A stretch of DNA of 64,000 nt from Bacteroidota bacterium (GTDB lineage: Bacteria; Bacteroidota; Bacteroidia; Chitinophagales; Saprospiraceae), in assembly GCA_963169455.1 (NCBI GenBank), contig CAUJDW010000114.1, forward strand, positions 22,131 to 86,130. Direction: 5' to 3'. The notes beneath the pieces are model-generated. The model made no database searches. It was not told where the DNA came from and saw only the letters and a program-made list of their open reading frames with translations. Of the stretch, positions 25,713 to 34,123 are shown in pieces. Position 1 is the first letter of the stretch. Each line of letters opens with the position of its first letter. The position numbers were made by a program, and so were the translations under genes.

Positions 25713-25724
25713 CGAAGTGACGCG

Positions 25725-25748
25725 AGACCTTCAGACCTTAAGACCTAA
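25725..25748. repeat. Octamer repeat (AGACCTNA)3
   Basis: Three 8-bp units AGACCTTC, AGACCTTA and AGACCTAA fill most of the gap between the ATPase stop and the first permease start at 25759. Confidence 0.75.
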
Positions 25749-25758
25749 TTAAAGCCTC

Positions 25759-26928
25759 ATGTTAGCAATAAAACTGGCATTTAAAAACATCATCGGCGCC
25801 GGCTTCCGCACCTTCCTGAACATCGCGGTGCTGTCCTTCGCCTTTGTCGTCATCATCTGGCACAACGGCGTGATCGACGGGTGGAACAAACAGGCGCGGC
25901 GGGACACGATCGAGTGGGAGATCGGCCGGGGCCAGCTCTGGCATCCCACTTTTGACCCACTCGATTTCCTGTCCTATCAGGACGCCCACGCCCCGCTTTC
26001 AGAAACGGTGCAGGCCCTGGTAGAAGAGGGGCAACTGACGCCGATCCTCATCGCCCAGGCCTCCGCTTTTCCGCAGGGGCGCATGCAGGGCGTAATACTG
26101 AAAGGCATCGATCCCGGGCAAAAAATACTCAAAATCCCTTCCGGGCTACTGGAAGCCCGCAATGGCCAAATCCCTGCCCTGATCGGGAGCAGGATGGCGG
26201 ACGACATCAGGATGAAGGAAGGGGATCAGTTGCTCATTCGCTGGCGCGACAAAAACGGCACTTTTGACGCGCTGGAAGTCATTATTGCCGGGGTCTTCGA
26301 CTGCAACGTCCCCACCATCGACGGCGGGCAGATATGGCTCCCGCTCGAATCCCTGCGCCAGATGCTGAACATGCCCGGGGAGGCCACCCTGCTGGTGGCC
26401 GGCGAAAACTATACAGGCGGTGATGCCGAACCCTGGGTTTTCAGGAGCCAGGACTACCTGCTGGCCGACCTCGACCTGATCATCCAATCCAAAAAGGGCG
26501 GCGGGGCCATCATTTACGGGCTGTTGCTGGTCATTGCCCTGCTGGCCATTTTTGACACCCAGGTATTGTCGATCTTCCGCCGGCAGAAGGAGATCGGCAC
26601 CTATATCGCCCTGGGCATGACCCGCTGGCAGGTCGTGGGTATCTTTACGGTGGAAGGCAGCGTGTACAGCATCCTCGCCATTCTGCTGGGCGCCCTGTAC
26701 GGAGCGCCTTTGCTCTGGTACACGGCCAAGGTGGGATGGGCGCTGCCGGCCGCCAGCACGGATATGGGCATTTCCATTGCCGAGCGGATATATCCCGTAT
26801 ATGGGGCAGGGCTGATCGCGGCTACCATAGTACTGGTGGTGCTCGCCTCCACGATCGTGAGCTTTCTGCCGGCCCGCAAAATTGCCAGGCTCAATCCGAC
26901 AGACGCATTAAAAGGAAAAATACAATGA
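25759..26928 (+). CDS. ABC transporter permease, FtsX/LolC-E-like (first)
   Basis: 389 residues. One N-terminal membrane helix (about 15-37), a large periplasmic domain of about 200 residues, then three C-terminal helices (about 248-275, 295-325, 350-378). FRRQKEIGTYIALGMTRWQV is the FtsX-domain coupling helix that contacts the ATPase, and the end ARLNPTDALKGK is the usual FtsX terminus. It overlaps the next permease by 4 nt (ATGA), so a heterodimeric transporter like LolC-LolE is likely. Confidence 0.9.
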   Translation: MLAIKLAFKNIIGAGFRTFLNIAVLSFAFVVIIWHNGVIDGWNKQARRDTIEWEIGRGQLWHPTFDPLDFLSYQDAHAPLSETVQALVEEGQLTPILIAQASAFPQGRMQGVILKGIDPGQKILKIPSGLLEARNGQIPALIGSRMADDIRMKEGDQLLIRWRDKNGTFDALEVIIAGVFDCNVPTIDGGQIWLPLESLRQMLNMPGEATLLVAGENYTGGDAEPWVFRSQDYLLADLDLIIQSKKGGGAIIYGLLLVIALLAIFDTQVLSIFRRQKEIGTYIALGMTRWQVVGIFTVEGSVYSILAILLGALYGAPLLWYTAKVGWALPAASTDMGISIAERIYPVYGAGLIAATIVLVVLASTIVSFLPARKIARLNPTDALKGKIQ

Positions 26929-28199
26929 TCCGATTTCTCTTTAAAGGCATCATCCGGGACAAGAACCGGAGCCTGCTGCCGGTGCTGGTCATCTCCATCG
27001 GGGTGTTCCTGACCGTGCTGGGCAGTTGCTGGTTCAAAGGCATTTTCAGCGACATGATCGACGTCAACGCCAACTTCTCTACGGGCCACGTCAAGATCAT
27101 GTCCCGCGCCTATGCCGATAATGCCGGGCAGATGCCCAACGACCTCGCCCTGTCCGAAGCCGGGCAGCTCGTCGAGGAACTCCAAACTGCTTATCCGGGC
27201 CTTGAGTGGGTGCAGCGCATCCATTTCGGCGGGCTGCTCGATGTGCCTGATGAAGCGGGGGAAACCCGCGGGCAGGGCATGGCCACAGGCTGGGGCATCG
27301 ACTTTTTCTCGCCCGGTACGCAGGAACCCCAACGCATGAACATCCCCGGCTCCATCGTGAAAGGCGCATTGCCCGCCCGGCCCGGAGAAGCGCTCATCAG
27401 CCATGAATTTGCCGAGCGCTTCGGGATCGGAATCGGCGACACGGTCACCCTCTTCGGTTCGACCATGTACGGCGGGATGGCCTTCGCCAATTTCACCGTG
27501 GCGGGCGCCGTCCGCTTCGGCATGCGGGCCCTGGACCGGGGCGCCATCATCATCGACATCACGGATGCACAGGCCGCCCTCGATATGGCCGATGCAGCGG
27601 GGGAGATACTCGGCTTTTTCCGGGACGGCCGCTACGACGGCGCCAGGGCGCTGCAGTTGAAAACGGATTTCAACGCCCGCTACGAATCGGAAACCGATGA
27701 ATTCGCTCCCCTTATGCTCCGCCTGAACGACCAGAACGGGCTGGAGGATTACCTGGCCCTGTCGGAAAGCATCTCCGGCATCATGATCTTCATTTTCGTG
27801 CTTGCCATGTCGATCGTACTGTGGAACACGGGCCTGCTGGGGGGGCTGCGCCGCTACAACGAATTCGGCATCCGCCTGGCCATGGGAGAGGAAAAGAAAC
27901 ACATTTACCGCACCCTCATCATCGAATCGGTGCTGATCGGCGCGATCGGCTCAGTTGTGGGGACTGCCCTGGGCCTGGCCGCCGCCCTGCCCCTGCAGGA
28001 ATACGGCCTCAGTTTCGGAAGCGCCGTACAGGGCGGGGGCATTATGATGCCGGAGGTGTTCCGCACCCGGGTCGGCCCGGAGGCTTTTTATATCGGCTTT
28101 ATACCTGGCCTGGTGTCCATGGTGCTGGGCAACGCCCTGTCGGGCATCGGCATTTACCGGCGGCGGACGGCGGTGCTGTTCAAGGAGTTGAGTGTGTGA
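26925..28199 (+). CDS. ABC transporter permease, FtsX/LolC-E-like (second)
   Basis: 424 residues from ATG 26925, the start that overlaps the previous stop as ATGA; the open frame extends upstream inside the first permease without homology. Same plan as its partner: N-terminal helix (LPVLVISIGVFLTVLGSCWF), periplasmic domain with RAYADNAGQMPNDL, then three helices and the coupling segment LGGLRRYNEFGIRLAMGEEKK in the middle. It forms a dimer with the first permease. A period-8 microsatellite begins 16 bp after its stop. Confidence 0.9.
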   Translation: MIRFLFKGIIRDKNRSLLPVLVISIGVFLTVLGSCWFKGIFSDMIDVNANFSTGHVKIMSRAYADNAGQMPNDLALSEAGQLVEELQTAYPGLEWVQRIHFGGLLDVPDEAGETRGQGMATGWGIDFFSPGTQEPQRMNIPGSIVKGALPARPGEALISHEFAERFGIGIGDTVTLFGSTMYGGMAFANFTVAGAVRFGMRALDRGAIIIDITDAQAALDMADAAGEILGFFRDGRYDGARALQLKTDFNARYESETDEFAPLMLRLNDQNGLEDYLALSESISGIMIFIFVLAMSIVLWNTGLLGGLRRYNEFGIRLAMGEEKKHIYRTLIIESVLIGAIGSVVGTALGLAAALPLQEYGLSFGSAVQGGGIMMPEVFRTRVGPEAFYIGFIPGLVSMVLGNALSGIGIYRRRTAVLFKELSV

Positions 28200-28214
28200 G
28201 GGGCTCGGGGTTGG

Positions 28215-28310
28215 GCTATATTGCTATATTGCTATATGGCTATATTGCTATATGGCTATATTGCTATATGGCTATATGGCTATATGGCTATATTGGTACA
28301 TGGCTATATT
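28215..28310. repeat. Octamer microsatellite (GCTATATK)12
   Basis: Twelve consecutive 8-bp units of GCTATATT or GCTATATG, one degenerate (GGTACATG), total 96 bp, between the second permease and the LolA-like gene. Length change in units of 8 would alter the distance between the genes. Confidence 0.9.
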
Positions 28311-28357
28311 GTTGAGGGCGCTCCGAAAAGCCCTGTTTTTTTACACGGAGCCACAGT

Positions 28358-28367
28358 GGGGGGGGGG
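28358..28367 (+). repeat. G10 homopolymer
   Basis: Ten consecutive Gs lie 28 bp ahead of the ATG of the LolA-like gene. Such tracts slip readily during replication; in a promoter or leader this can change expression. Confidence 0.7.
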
Positions 28368-28395
28368 TGACATTAAAAATAAAAATATCATTTCA

Positions 28396-29133
28396 ATGAA
28401 AAATATCGCAATTCTGATATTCCCGGCATTATTCCTTTTCGCCTTCGGGCTGGCGCCTGATGCGAATGAGATACTGAAAAAGGTGGAGGAGAACATGTCT
28501 TCCAAAAACCGGGTGTTCGAGTCGGAGATGGTCATTCATGGGCGGCGGGGCAAGCGGACGATCACGGCCAGGACCTACTCGGTGGGCGACAAGCAGTCGT
28601 TCACGGAATACCTTTCGCCGGCGCGGGAGGCGGGCACGAAAATGCTGAAGCTGGAAAACCAGTTGTGGATATACTCCCCCGCTACCGACCGCACCATACA
28701 GATATCCGGGCACCTGCTGCGGCAGTCGGTCATGGGTTCCGACCTGTCGTACGAGGATATGATGGACGACCGCAAGCTCACCGAAGTTTATTCGGCCAAA
28801 ACCATTGGAGAAGAAGTACTCGACGGCCGGAAAACCTACGTGCTCGAGCTGACGGCCAAGGTGGATGACGCGGCCTACAACCGCCGCAAAATGTGGGTCG
28901 ATGCGGAGCGGTACGTGCCGCTCAGGGAGGATCTCTTCGCCAAAGGCGGGCAACTGCTCAAGCGCACCATCTTGTCGAATGTGCAGCAGATCGAAGGCCG
29001 CTGGTTTCCCCTGACGATCGTGTTCAAGGACATGCTCAAAGACGGCGGCGGCACAGAGTTCCGGATGACGAAGGTGCAATTCAACCAGGATATTCCGGCC
29101 TATTTGTTTACGAAGGCGGCGCTGAAGCAGTAG
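28396..29133 (+). CDS. Outer membrane lipoprotein-sorting (LolA-like) protein
   Basis: 245 residues from ATG 28396, giving signal peptide MKNIAILIFPALFLFAFGLA. The frame is open further up only because the octamer microsatellite carries no stops. The mature part is a LolA/LolB-like half-barrel: FESEMVIHGRRGKRTITART, LWIYSPATDRTIQISG, SVMGSDLSYEDMM and RRKMWVDAERYVPLRED are hallmarks of this periplasmic carrier family. With the upstream LolD-like ATPase and permeases it likely ferries a lipidic or hydrophobic substrate towards the outer-membrane barrel. Confidence 0.9.
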   Translation: MKNIAILIFPALFLFAFGLAPDANEILKKVEENMSSKNRVFESEMVIHGRRGKRTITARTYSVGDKQSFTEYLSPAREAGTKMLKLENQLWIYSPATDRTIQISGHLLRQSVMGSDLSYEDMMDDRKLTEVYSAKTIGEEVLDGRKTYVLELTAKVDDAAYNRRKMWVDAERYVPLREDLFAKGGQLLKRTILSNVQQIEGRWFPLTIVFKDMLKDGGGTEFRMTKVQFNQDIPAYLFTKAALKQ

Positions 29134-29251
29134 TTATTAGAAGAAAAGCTGCGGTGCACCTGCGGAGGGGCTTGCACCTTCGCATCCCGGGCGAGGCCCT
29201 GTGGGCTGAGATTCTGTATCTCCGTTGACACACTTTTTTAAACATTCCCAA

Positions 29252-29280
29252 TTGGCAATTAAATTTTTTCTGTAAATTGA
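29252..29280 (+). promoter_or_regulatory. Possible promoter of the metalloprotease gene
   Basis: TTG (29252-29254)-N18-TAAATTGA (29273-29280) fits the Bacteroidota consensus with a weak -7 element, 53 bp ahead of the first possible ATG at 29333. AT content is locally high. Confidence 0.4.
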
Positions 29281-29332
29281 ATACCTGAAAAACAAACTCA
29301 GCGCTTTTGCTCTCATGCAAAATAGTAATATC

Positions 29333-29404
29333 ATGAAAACAACCTTGACGCGCAACGCCTCTGTGTTATTGCTTAACAATATGTTTTCAAAACAGGGGGG
29401 GTAA
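29333..29404 (+). pseudogene. Split 5' end of the metalloprotease gene (frame broken at G7 tract)
   Basis: ATG 29333 (or 29381, MFSKQGG) opens a frame that stops at TAA 29402-29404, directly after seven Gs (29395-29401). One more G would join it to VILLFVTATISWGQ, the missing hydrophobic core of the signal peptide, in frame with the protease at 29479. Without the shift the protease has no export signal. Confidence 0.65.
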
Positions 29405-29478
29405 TTCTCCTTTTCGTTACTGCCACTATCAGTTGGGGGCAAAACACTGTCCCCTCACATGAAAACAACCCACTCACA

Positions 29479-32433
29479 ATGGAGGATATTCCGTTGTGTT
29501 TCGCCGATATCGCGGATGCTTCAAACTTGCCCATTGTCAAAGTATGGATCAACGTGCATTTCGTGAAAAATGGATTGGGGCAAACTTTCCACCCAAGCCT
29601 GCCAGGGCAACCTGCTCTGACAGATGGAAATCTTGTCGCAACCCAAATGGTGAATAAAGCCAATGAGTATTTTGCCAACTTCCTGCCAAGCCCTACCAGC
29701 CTGAGCGATTTTCTGGGAGATGGCCGAATACGGTTTGAATTTTACAGCGAACCCGAAAATGAGCAGGACCTGCATGGAGGCATCTGGTACTGGGATACTG
29801 AACCTGCAACATTTCCTTATGGAGACAAAGCGCTGAATATCATTGTTGTTGACGAAAACACCTCTACAGATGGGCAGGCCTGTGGTTTGGGGACGCTATG
29901 CTCTTCCCTCCATTTGTATAACTGGTACCAGAAAGTTATCAATAACGGGCAGGAAAACCTGCATTGGGAGGCGGCAAAGTTTACCATGCACGAACTGGGT
30001 CACATCACCGGGCTTTGCCACTCTTTCGATTGCAATGAAGATTGCGCTTCGGTTGACCTGGACACAGAACTGGAGTGCAACACCCCGGGAGAAATTTGTG
30101 AGAATGGTGGGTGTGGTGACAAACCCAACGATTGTACTGAGGCTTATAATGGCCCAAGCGATAACCTGATGGGTTACAACCCTACTCAAAGGTCTCTCAC
30201 GCCCTGCCAATGGAAAAAATACTACACTGCGCTATATTATGGCCGACCCGAATATGTTACCATTCAATCCGATTGCGGCCCTTATTCGAATACGCCTGTA
30301 AGCATTCCGGCCGGCGCTACTGAGGAATGGGATGGAATTCATGTGATCGAAGGGAACGTCACCATTGAACCCGGAGCAACGCTTACGATTAGTTGCCTCG
30401 TGTATATGGCGCCGAATACCAACTTCATTGTTCGGCGTGGCGGGAAGCTGGTTATCTGGAACGGGCAGGTACGCCGCCTATGTGAAGAACAGCCCTGGGA
30501 AGGCATCTGGGTGGAAGGGCATAACGCCAAAGAACAGCCTGCTCCCGACCCCAATATTCCCGCCTCGAGCTATCCGGATACCGATATCGCTGGCGCTGTT
30601 ATCATAATTAACTCCGACATCCTGGGCGGTGGGCATGTGCTCACCACCCGCAGTTTTTCCGCCCCTGATAACCCGGCTTACTACGGAGGCCTTATCTATG
30701 CCGAAAACTCCGGCTTTTGGAACAATAAACGCGTGGCGGAATTCATGCGTTACAACTTGCCCAACAAAAGCCAATTTATCAACTGCAATTTTGAAGAAGT
30801 AGGGGAAGCTATCGAGGGCTCCGCTGGCATATCCATCTGGAATTGCCGGGATATCGAATTTATTGACAACACTTTCCAAAACTTGGATAACTATGGGATA
30901 CATGGCTGGGATTACGGCGCCAAAATCACATCGGGGAACCGTTTTGAATCTCTGGAAAGAGGAATAGACATTTACAATACTTTCCCCCTTTCATCCCATA
31001 AAATCCAGGTTGGATCGCAAGGTGAAACGCCCAATTATTTTTCCGGTAATTACCACAGCATCTACGCCGAATCAACAGACCTGCTTAATGGGCTTTTAGT
31101 CCATAACAATGAATTTTACGACAGCTATTCCAGCATTTACATCGATGGCGAAGCCGCCTATGAAGTCAAAAAAAACTCCTTTGATATTACCGGAAACAAC
31201 ATTTGGGCAATCAGGTGCGCCGGTACGGAAGGCGATCTGGGAAACGCCATTGAATGCAATTTCTTCCAGCGTTATAACCTTATGGCAGTGCTGGCGGTGC
31301 GGGATAATTCCGGGCTCCAGATAAAATACAATGACTTCAATGACCCACCCACTTTCGGAGATATCATGCTAACCGGGTCTGCAACCAACTTAGGCCGCCT
31401 GAGAGAAAGGCAAGGCGCCCCAGGAGACCCTGCCGCCAATTGCTTCAGCTCTCAGACAAAAGCCATTTTTACTAGTAACCAGGTTACCGAAAACTTCACT
31501 TATTATGTCCCGGAAGCGGAAGAGAACCCTCCCGCCTGCTTTATACCTACAAGTACAGGGAACTACTCTGTAGAATTTGTGGACGACTTTGATCCTTTTG
31601 ACTGCCAATCCAATGGCGGGGGGGAGCTTACGCCTCCTTTCGCCCTGGGAGAGCTGGAGTCAAAACGCCAGGCCATGGCAACCGCTTATCAGGCCTGGGT
31701 GGCGGACCCCGAAAACGGCCAAAAGGAAGCGGATTATTTTCAGGCGCGCCTGGAAAAAGATATCGTGCTGAAATGGCTGCTTAGGGACGCCATCGACTCT
31801 GTCCAATATAGCCAGGCCGAAATTTTGTTGGCAGGAGAGCCGGGGCCCAAAGCTCAGCGTTGGAAGCTCGGGCTAAAACTGCTGGCGGAAGATTATGCCG
31901 GCGCGGCGGCCGCGCTGCAACAACTACCCCAGCAAACGCAGGCTGAACAATACTTCACCTATATCATGGGCGTTAATATCCAGCGGCTGCAATCCGAAGG
32001 TAATTTCACCTTAAGCGCATCTCAGGAAAACCAGTTACTGGAGATAGCTCATTCCGAATCGAGTTACCGTTCCTACGCACGCTCCTTACTTAACCTGCTT
32101 AAAGGAGCCCTGTTTGAACCGGATGAGATCTCTTTTGAGGAGTATGAAGAACAACAGCACTTTTTACCCCCTTCAACTCCGGCAGTATCAAAGTACCAGG
32201 TATTTCCCAACCCCGCAACCAAACAAATTCAAATACAGTATCCATCCGGTGCAGAAGGTGCAACTCTTGAGATTATTCCTATTAGTGGCGGGAATAATAA
32301 GTACCGCTATACGCTTGAAGCAGATAGCTTGCTCCAGTTAGACACAAGTGGTTTTCCAAATGGGGTATATATCATTCGAATTCGCAGAGGGGCTTTAGTC
32401 CTTCACCAGGAAAAGGCCATCATATTACAGTAA
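29479..32433 (+). CDS. T9SS-secreted metalloprotease with beta-helix region
   Basis: 984 residues from ATG 29479, but the frame is open and coding-like from 29401. The metzincin/pappalysin zinc motif HELGHITGLCH is intact (H171, E172, H175, H181) with a Met-turn in DNLMGYNP. About 280-560 is a parallel beta-helix (GAVIIINSDILGGG, YGGLIYAENSGFWNN), then a helical part, and the last 80 residues are a T9SS sorting domain (YQVFPNPATKQIQIQ). It would cleave extracellular proteins. The signal peptide is separated by the G7 frameshift, so secretion depends on slippage or the assembly has an error. Confidence 0.85.
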   Translation: MEDIPLCFADIADASNLPIVKVWINVHFVKNGLGQTFHPSLPGQPALTDGNLVATQMVNKANEYFANFLPSPTSLSDFLGDGRIRFEFYSEPENEQDLHGGIWYWDTEPATFPYGDKALNIIVVDENTSTDGQACGLGTLCSSLHLYNWYQKVINNGQENLHWEAAKFTMHELGHITGLCHSFDCNEDCASVDLDTELECNTPGEICENGGCGDKPNDCTEAYNGPSDNLMGYNPTQRSLTPCQWKKYYTALYYGRPEYVTIQSDCGPYSNTPVSIPAGATEEWDGIHVIEGNVTIEPGATLTISCLVYMAPNTNFIVRRGGKLVIWNGQVRRLCEEQPWEGIWVEGHNAKEQPAPDPNIPASSYPDTDIAGAVIIINSDILGGGHVLTTRSFSAPDNPAYYGGLIYAENSGFWNNKRVAEFMRYNLPNKSQFINCNFEEVGEAIEGSAGISIWNCRDIEFIDNTFQNLDNYGIHGWDYGAKITSGNRFESLERGIDIYNTFPLSSHKIQVGSQGETPNYFSGNYHSIYAESTDLLNGLLVHNNEFYDSYSSIYIDGEAAYEVKKNSFDITGNNIWAIRCAGTEGDLGNAIECNFFQRYNLMAVLAVRDNSGLQIKYNDFNDPPTFGDIMLTGSATNLGRLRERQGAPGDPAANCFSSQTKAIFTSNQVTENFTYYVPEAEENPPACFIPTSTGNYSVEFVDDFDPFDCQSNGGGELTPPFALGELESKRQAMATAYQAWVADPENGQKEADYFQARLEKDIVLKWLLRDAIDSVQYSQAEILLAGEPGPKAQRWKLGLKLLAEDYAGAAAALQQLPQQTQAEQYFTYIMGVNIQRLQSEGNFTLSASQENQLLEIAHSESSYRSYARSLLNLLKGALFEPDEISFEEYEEQQHFLPPSTPAVSKYQVFPNPATKQIQIQYPSGAEGATLEIIPISGGNNKYRYTLEADSLLQLDTSGFPNGVYIIRIRRGALVLHQEKAIILQ

Positions 32434-32443
32434 AGCGAACACA

Positions 32444-34024
32444 ATGAAAATGAATACAGCCCGATATATTCTCATATTTATAGCCCTTGTCTGTTTCTCC
32501 GTTGCCCAGGCCCAAAATTACTTCAGCAAAAACATTGACCTGGACAATGACAATGATTCCGGGCTTCGAATTTTTGAAATTCCGGATGGACTTCTGATCC
32601 TTGTCGGAGCTTACTGCCATAGCAGCCAAAGCCAATGCACCAAACTCTTTAAGGCTGACACTAATGGCAATATCATCTGGAGAAAAAACTGGTTGGATTT
32701 CAAGCCGCCCAACCTCAATGCCATTCTTCTTGAAGACACCAGCATCCTCCTGCTTACGCGCTCCGTTGCCCCTCTTCCCAACCGTATCCGGGTTACCCGC
32801 CTCAACATGGAGGGAGAGGTGCTGCAAGAATGGGCCTTTGGTGAAGAGCTGGAATTCGAGATCCCTTTCGGGATAACCCCTTTTGGGGATGAATACGTGA
32901 TCTTCGGCGCTTTGCTCCCTCCCGGGCAGGCGCCGTCTACTGGCTTTCAGTTGTACTTCAACCAGCAATTCGAACTGCAAAACAGCCTGTTTTTTGAAGA
33001 AAACGCTCCTTTGGGAATAGTCGCCGAAACCGACCTCATACCCACACAGGGTAACAGGCTACTCGGCGCCAATGTTACCGGCTTTGTCGGCGAAGTGGAA
33101 GGTATCCTGACCATGCTCGACAGCAGCGGGCAGGTGGTATGGCAAAGGGGGTTACCCATAGTCGACCCAGAAAGCAACTTCCTCAGCGTCCTCGAACTGG
33201 ATAACGGCAATCTGGCCGCCGGCTGGTTCTATGATCTGGAAATGGCGGAGTACCCCCTGTCAGACATGGGAACGGTAATCTACGGCCTTTCGCCGGATGG
33301 GGATTCCCTCTGGGCGCACTACTACCTGACCTTTGAGACGGACGTGAAGCTCGTCTATGAACTCGACAAGGCCGCCAATGGCGACATCATCGGCTCCGGT
33401 TTTGCCTGGAAAAAGATTGAAGCAAGCCTGCCCCCTGCCTTCATCGGCTGGATATTCCGGATGTCGCCGCAGGGCGAGCCGATCTGGGACCGCTACATTT
33501 ACGACGCGCGCTCGCCAAAGCGAGACGCCTGGCTGCAAAGCGCCACTGAGCTGCCCAACGGCGACCTGCTCTTTACGGGTTCTTATGCTGACACCTTGAC
33601 TATAGATGGGAATGTAGTGAGGAATACAGACGTCTGGCTGGTAAGAGTGGACAGCAATGGCTGCCTCACCCCCGGCTGCGCCGATTTGCAGGTGGTAACG
33701 GACACCGGCATTGTGCAAATAACCGCAACAAAAGACAGGCCCCGGGAAGAAGCCGCCCAGGGCGGCCCTTTCCGTTTGTTCCCCAACCCTGCCAGTGGGG
33801 AAGTATTCCTATCTGCCCCGGCCGAAGCGGCCAGGCCCTTCGAGCACCTTGAATTGCGCTTGTTCAGCGCTTTGGGCCAGCCGGTGCTGAACCGCCGCTG
33901 GCAGCGCTGGCTGCCGGGGCGGCAGGAGGCTATTGATGTCAGCCGCCTGCCGCCGGGCTTGTACACCTGGGTGCTGGCCACTTCCGAGGGGTGGCTGCAG
34001 AGTGGGAAGCTGGTGGTTTGGTGA
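32444..34024 (+). CDS. T9SS-secreted hypothetical protein with repeated beta-strand blades
   Basis: 526 residues. Signal peptide ends near VAQAQ; the body contains repeated segments such as LFKADTNGNIIWRKNW and LTMLDSSGQVVWQRGL, and VYGLSPDGDSLWAHYY-type units, which resemble PQQ/beta-propeller blades. The C-terminus is a T9SS sorting domain (FRLFPNPASGEVFLS ... LPPGLYTWVLA). It starts 10 bp after the metalloprotease stop and may be co-transcribed with it. The function is unknown; a surface adhesin or binding protein is plausible. Confidence 0.8.
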   Translation: MKMNTARYILIFIALVCFSVAQAQNYFSKNIDLDNDNDSGLRIFEIPDGLLILVGAYCHSSQSQCTKLFKADTNGNIIWRKNWLDFKPPNLNAILLEDTSILLLTRSVAPLPNRIRVTRLNMEGEVLQEWAFGEELEFEIPFGITPFGDEYVIFGALLPPGQAPSTGFQLYFNQQFELQNSLFFEENAPLGIVAETDLIPTQGNRLLGANVTGFVGEVEGILTMLDSSGQVVWQRGLPIVDPESNFLSVLELDNGNLAAGWFYDLEMAEYPLSDMGTVIYGLSPDGDSLWAHYYLTFETDVKLVYELDKAANGDIIGSGFAWKKIEASLPPAFIGWIFRMSPQGEPIWDRYIYDARSPKRDAWLQSATELPNGDLLFTGSYADTLTIDGNVVRNTDVWLVRVDSNGCLTPGCADLQVVTDTGIVQITATKDRPREEAAQGGPFRLFPNPASGEVFLSAPAEAARPFEHLELRLFSALGQPVLNRRWQRWLPGRQEAIDVSRLPPGLYTWVLATSEGWLQSGKLVVW

Positions 34025-34064
34025 GCAGGGCCATGGCGGGGCTTGTGCCGTATGCCAGTTAGGC

Positions 34065-34081
34065 TAAACTTCGGAAGTTTA
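34065..34081. repeat. 17-nt palindrome between convergent genes
   Basis: TAAACTTC-G-GAAGTTTA is a perfect palindrome with 8-bp arms. It lies between converging coding regions and would give a hairpin in both transcripts. A related 15-mer lies at 63749-63763. Confidence 0.6.
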
Positions 34082-34123
34082 ACACTGGTTATCCCTCAGT
34101 GAAGGATTTCCGGATGTGGCCCC

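Noticed and set aside
26736..26924. Longer start for the second ABC permease
   Set aside because: It would overlap the first permease by 190 bp and encodes no conserved sequence; ATG 26925 gives the typical ATGA coupling and a membrane helix.
28192..28395. N-terminal extension of the LolA-like protein through the octamer microsatellite
   Set aside because: The frame is open only because the repeat lacks stops; the ATG at 28396 gives a normal signal peptide.
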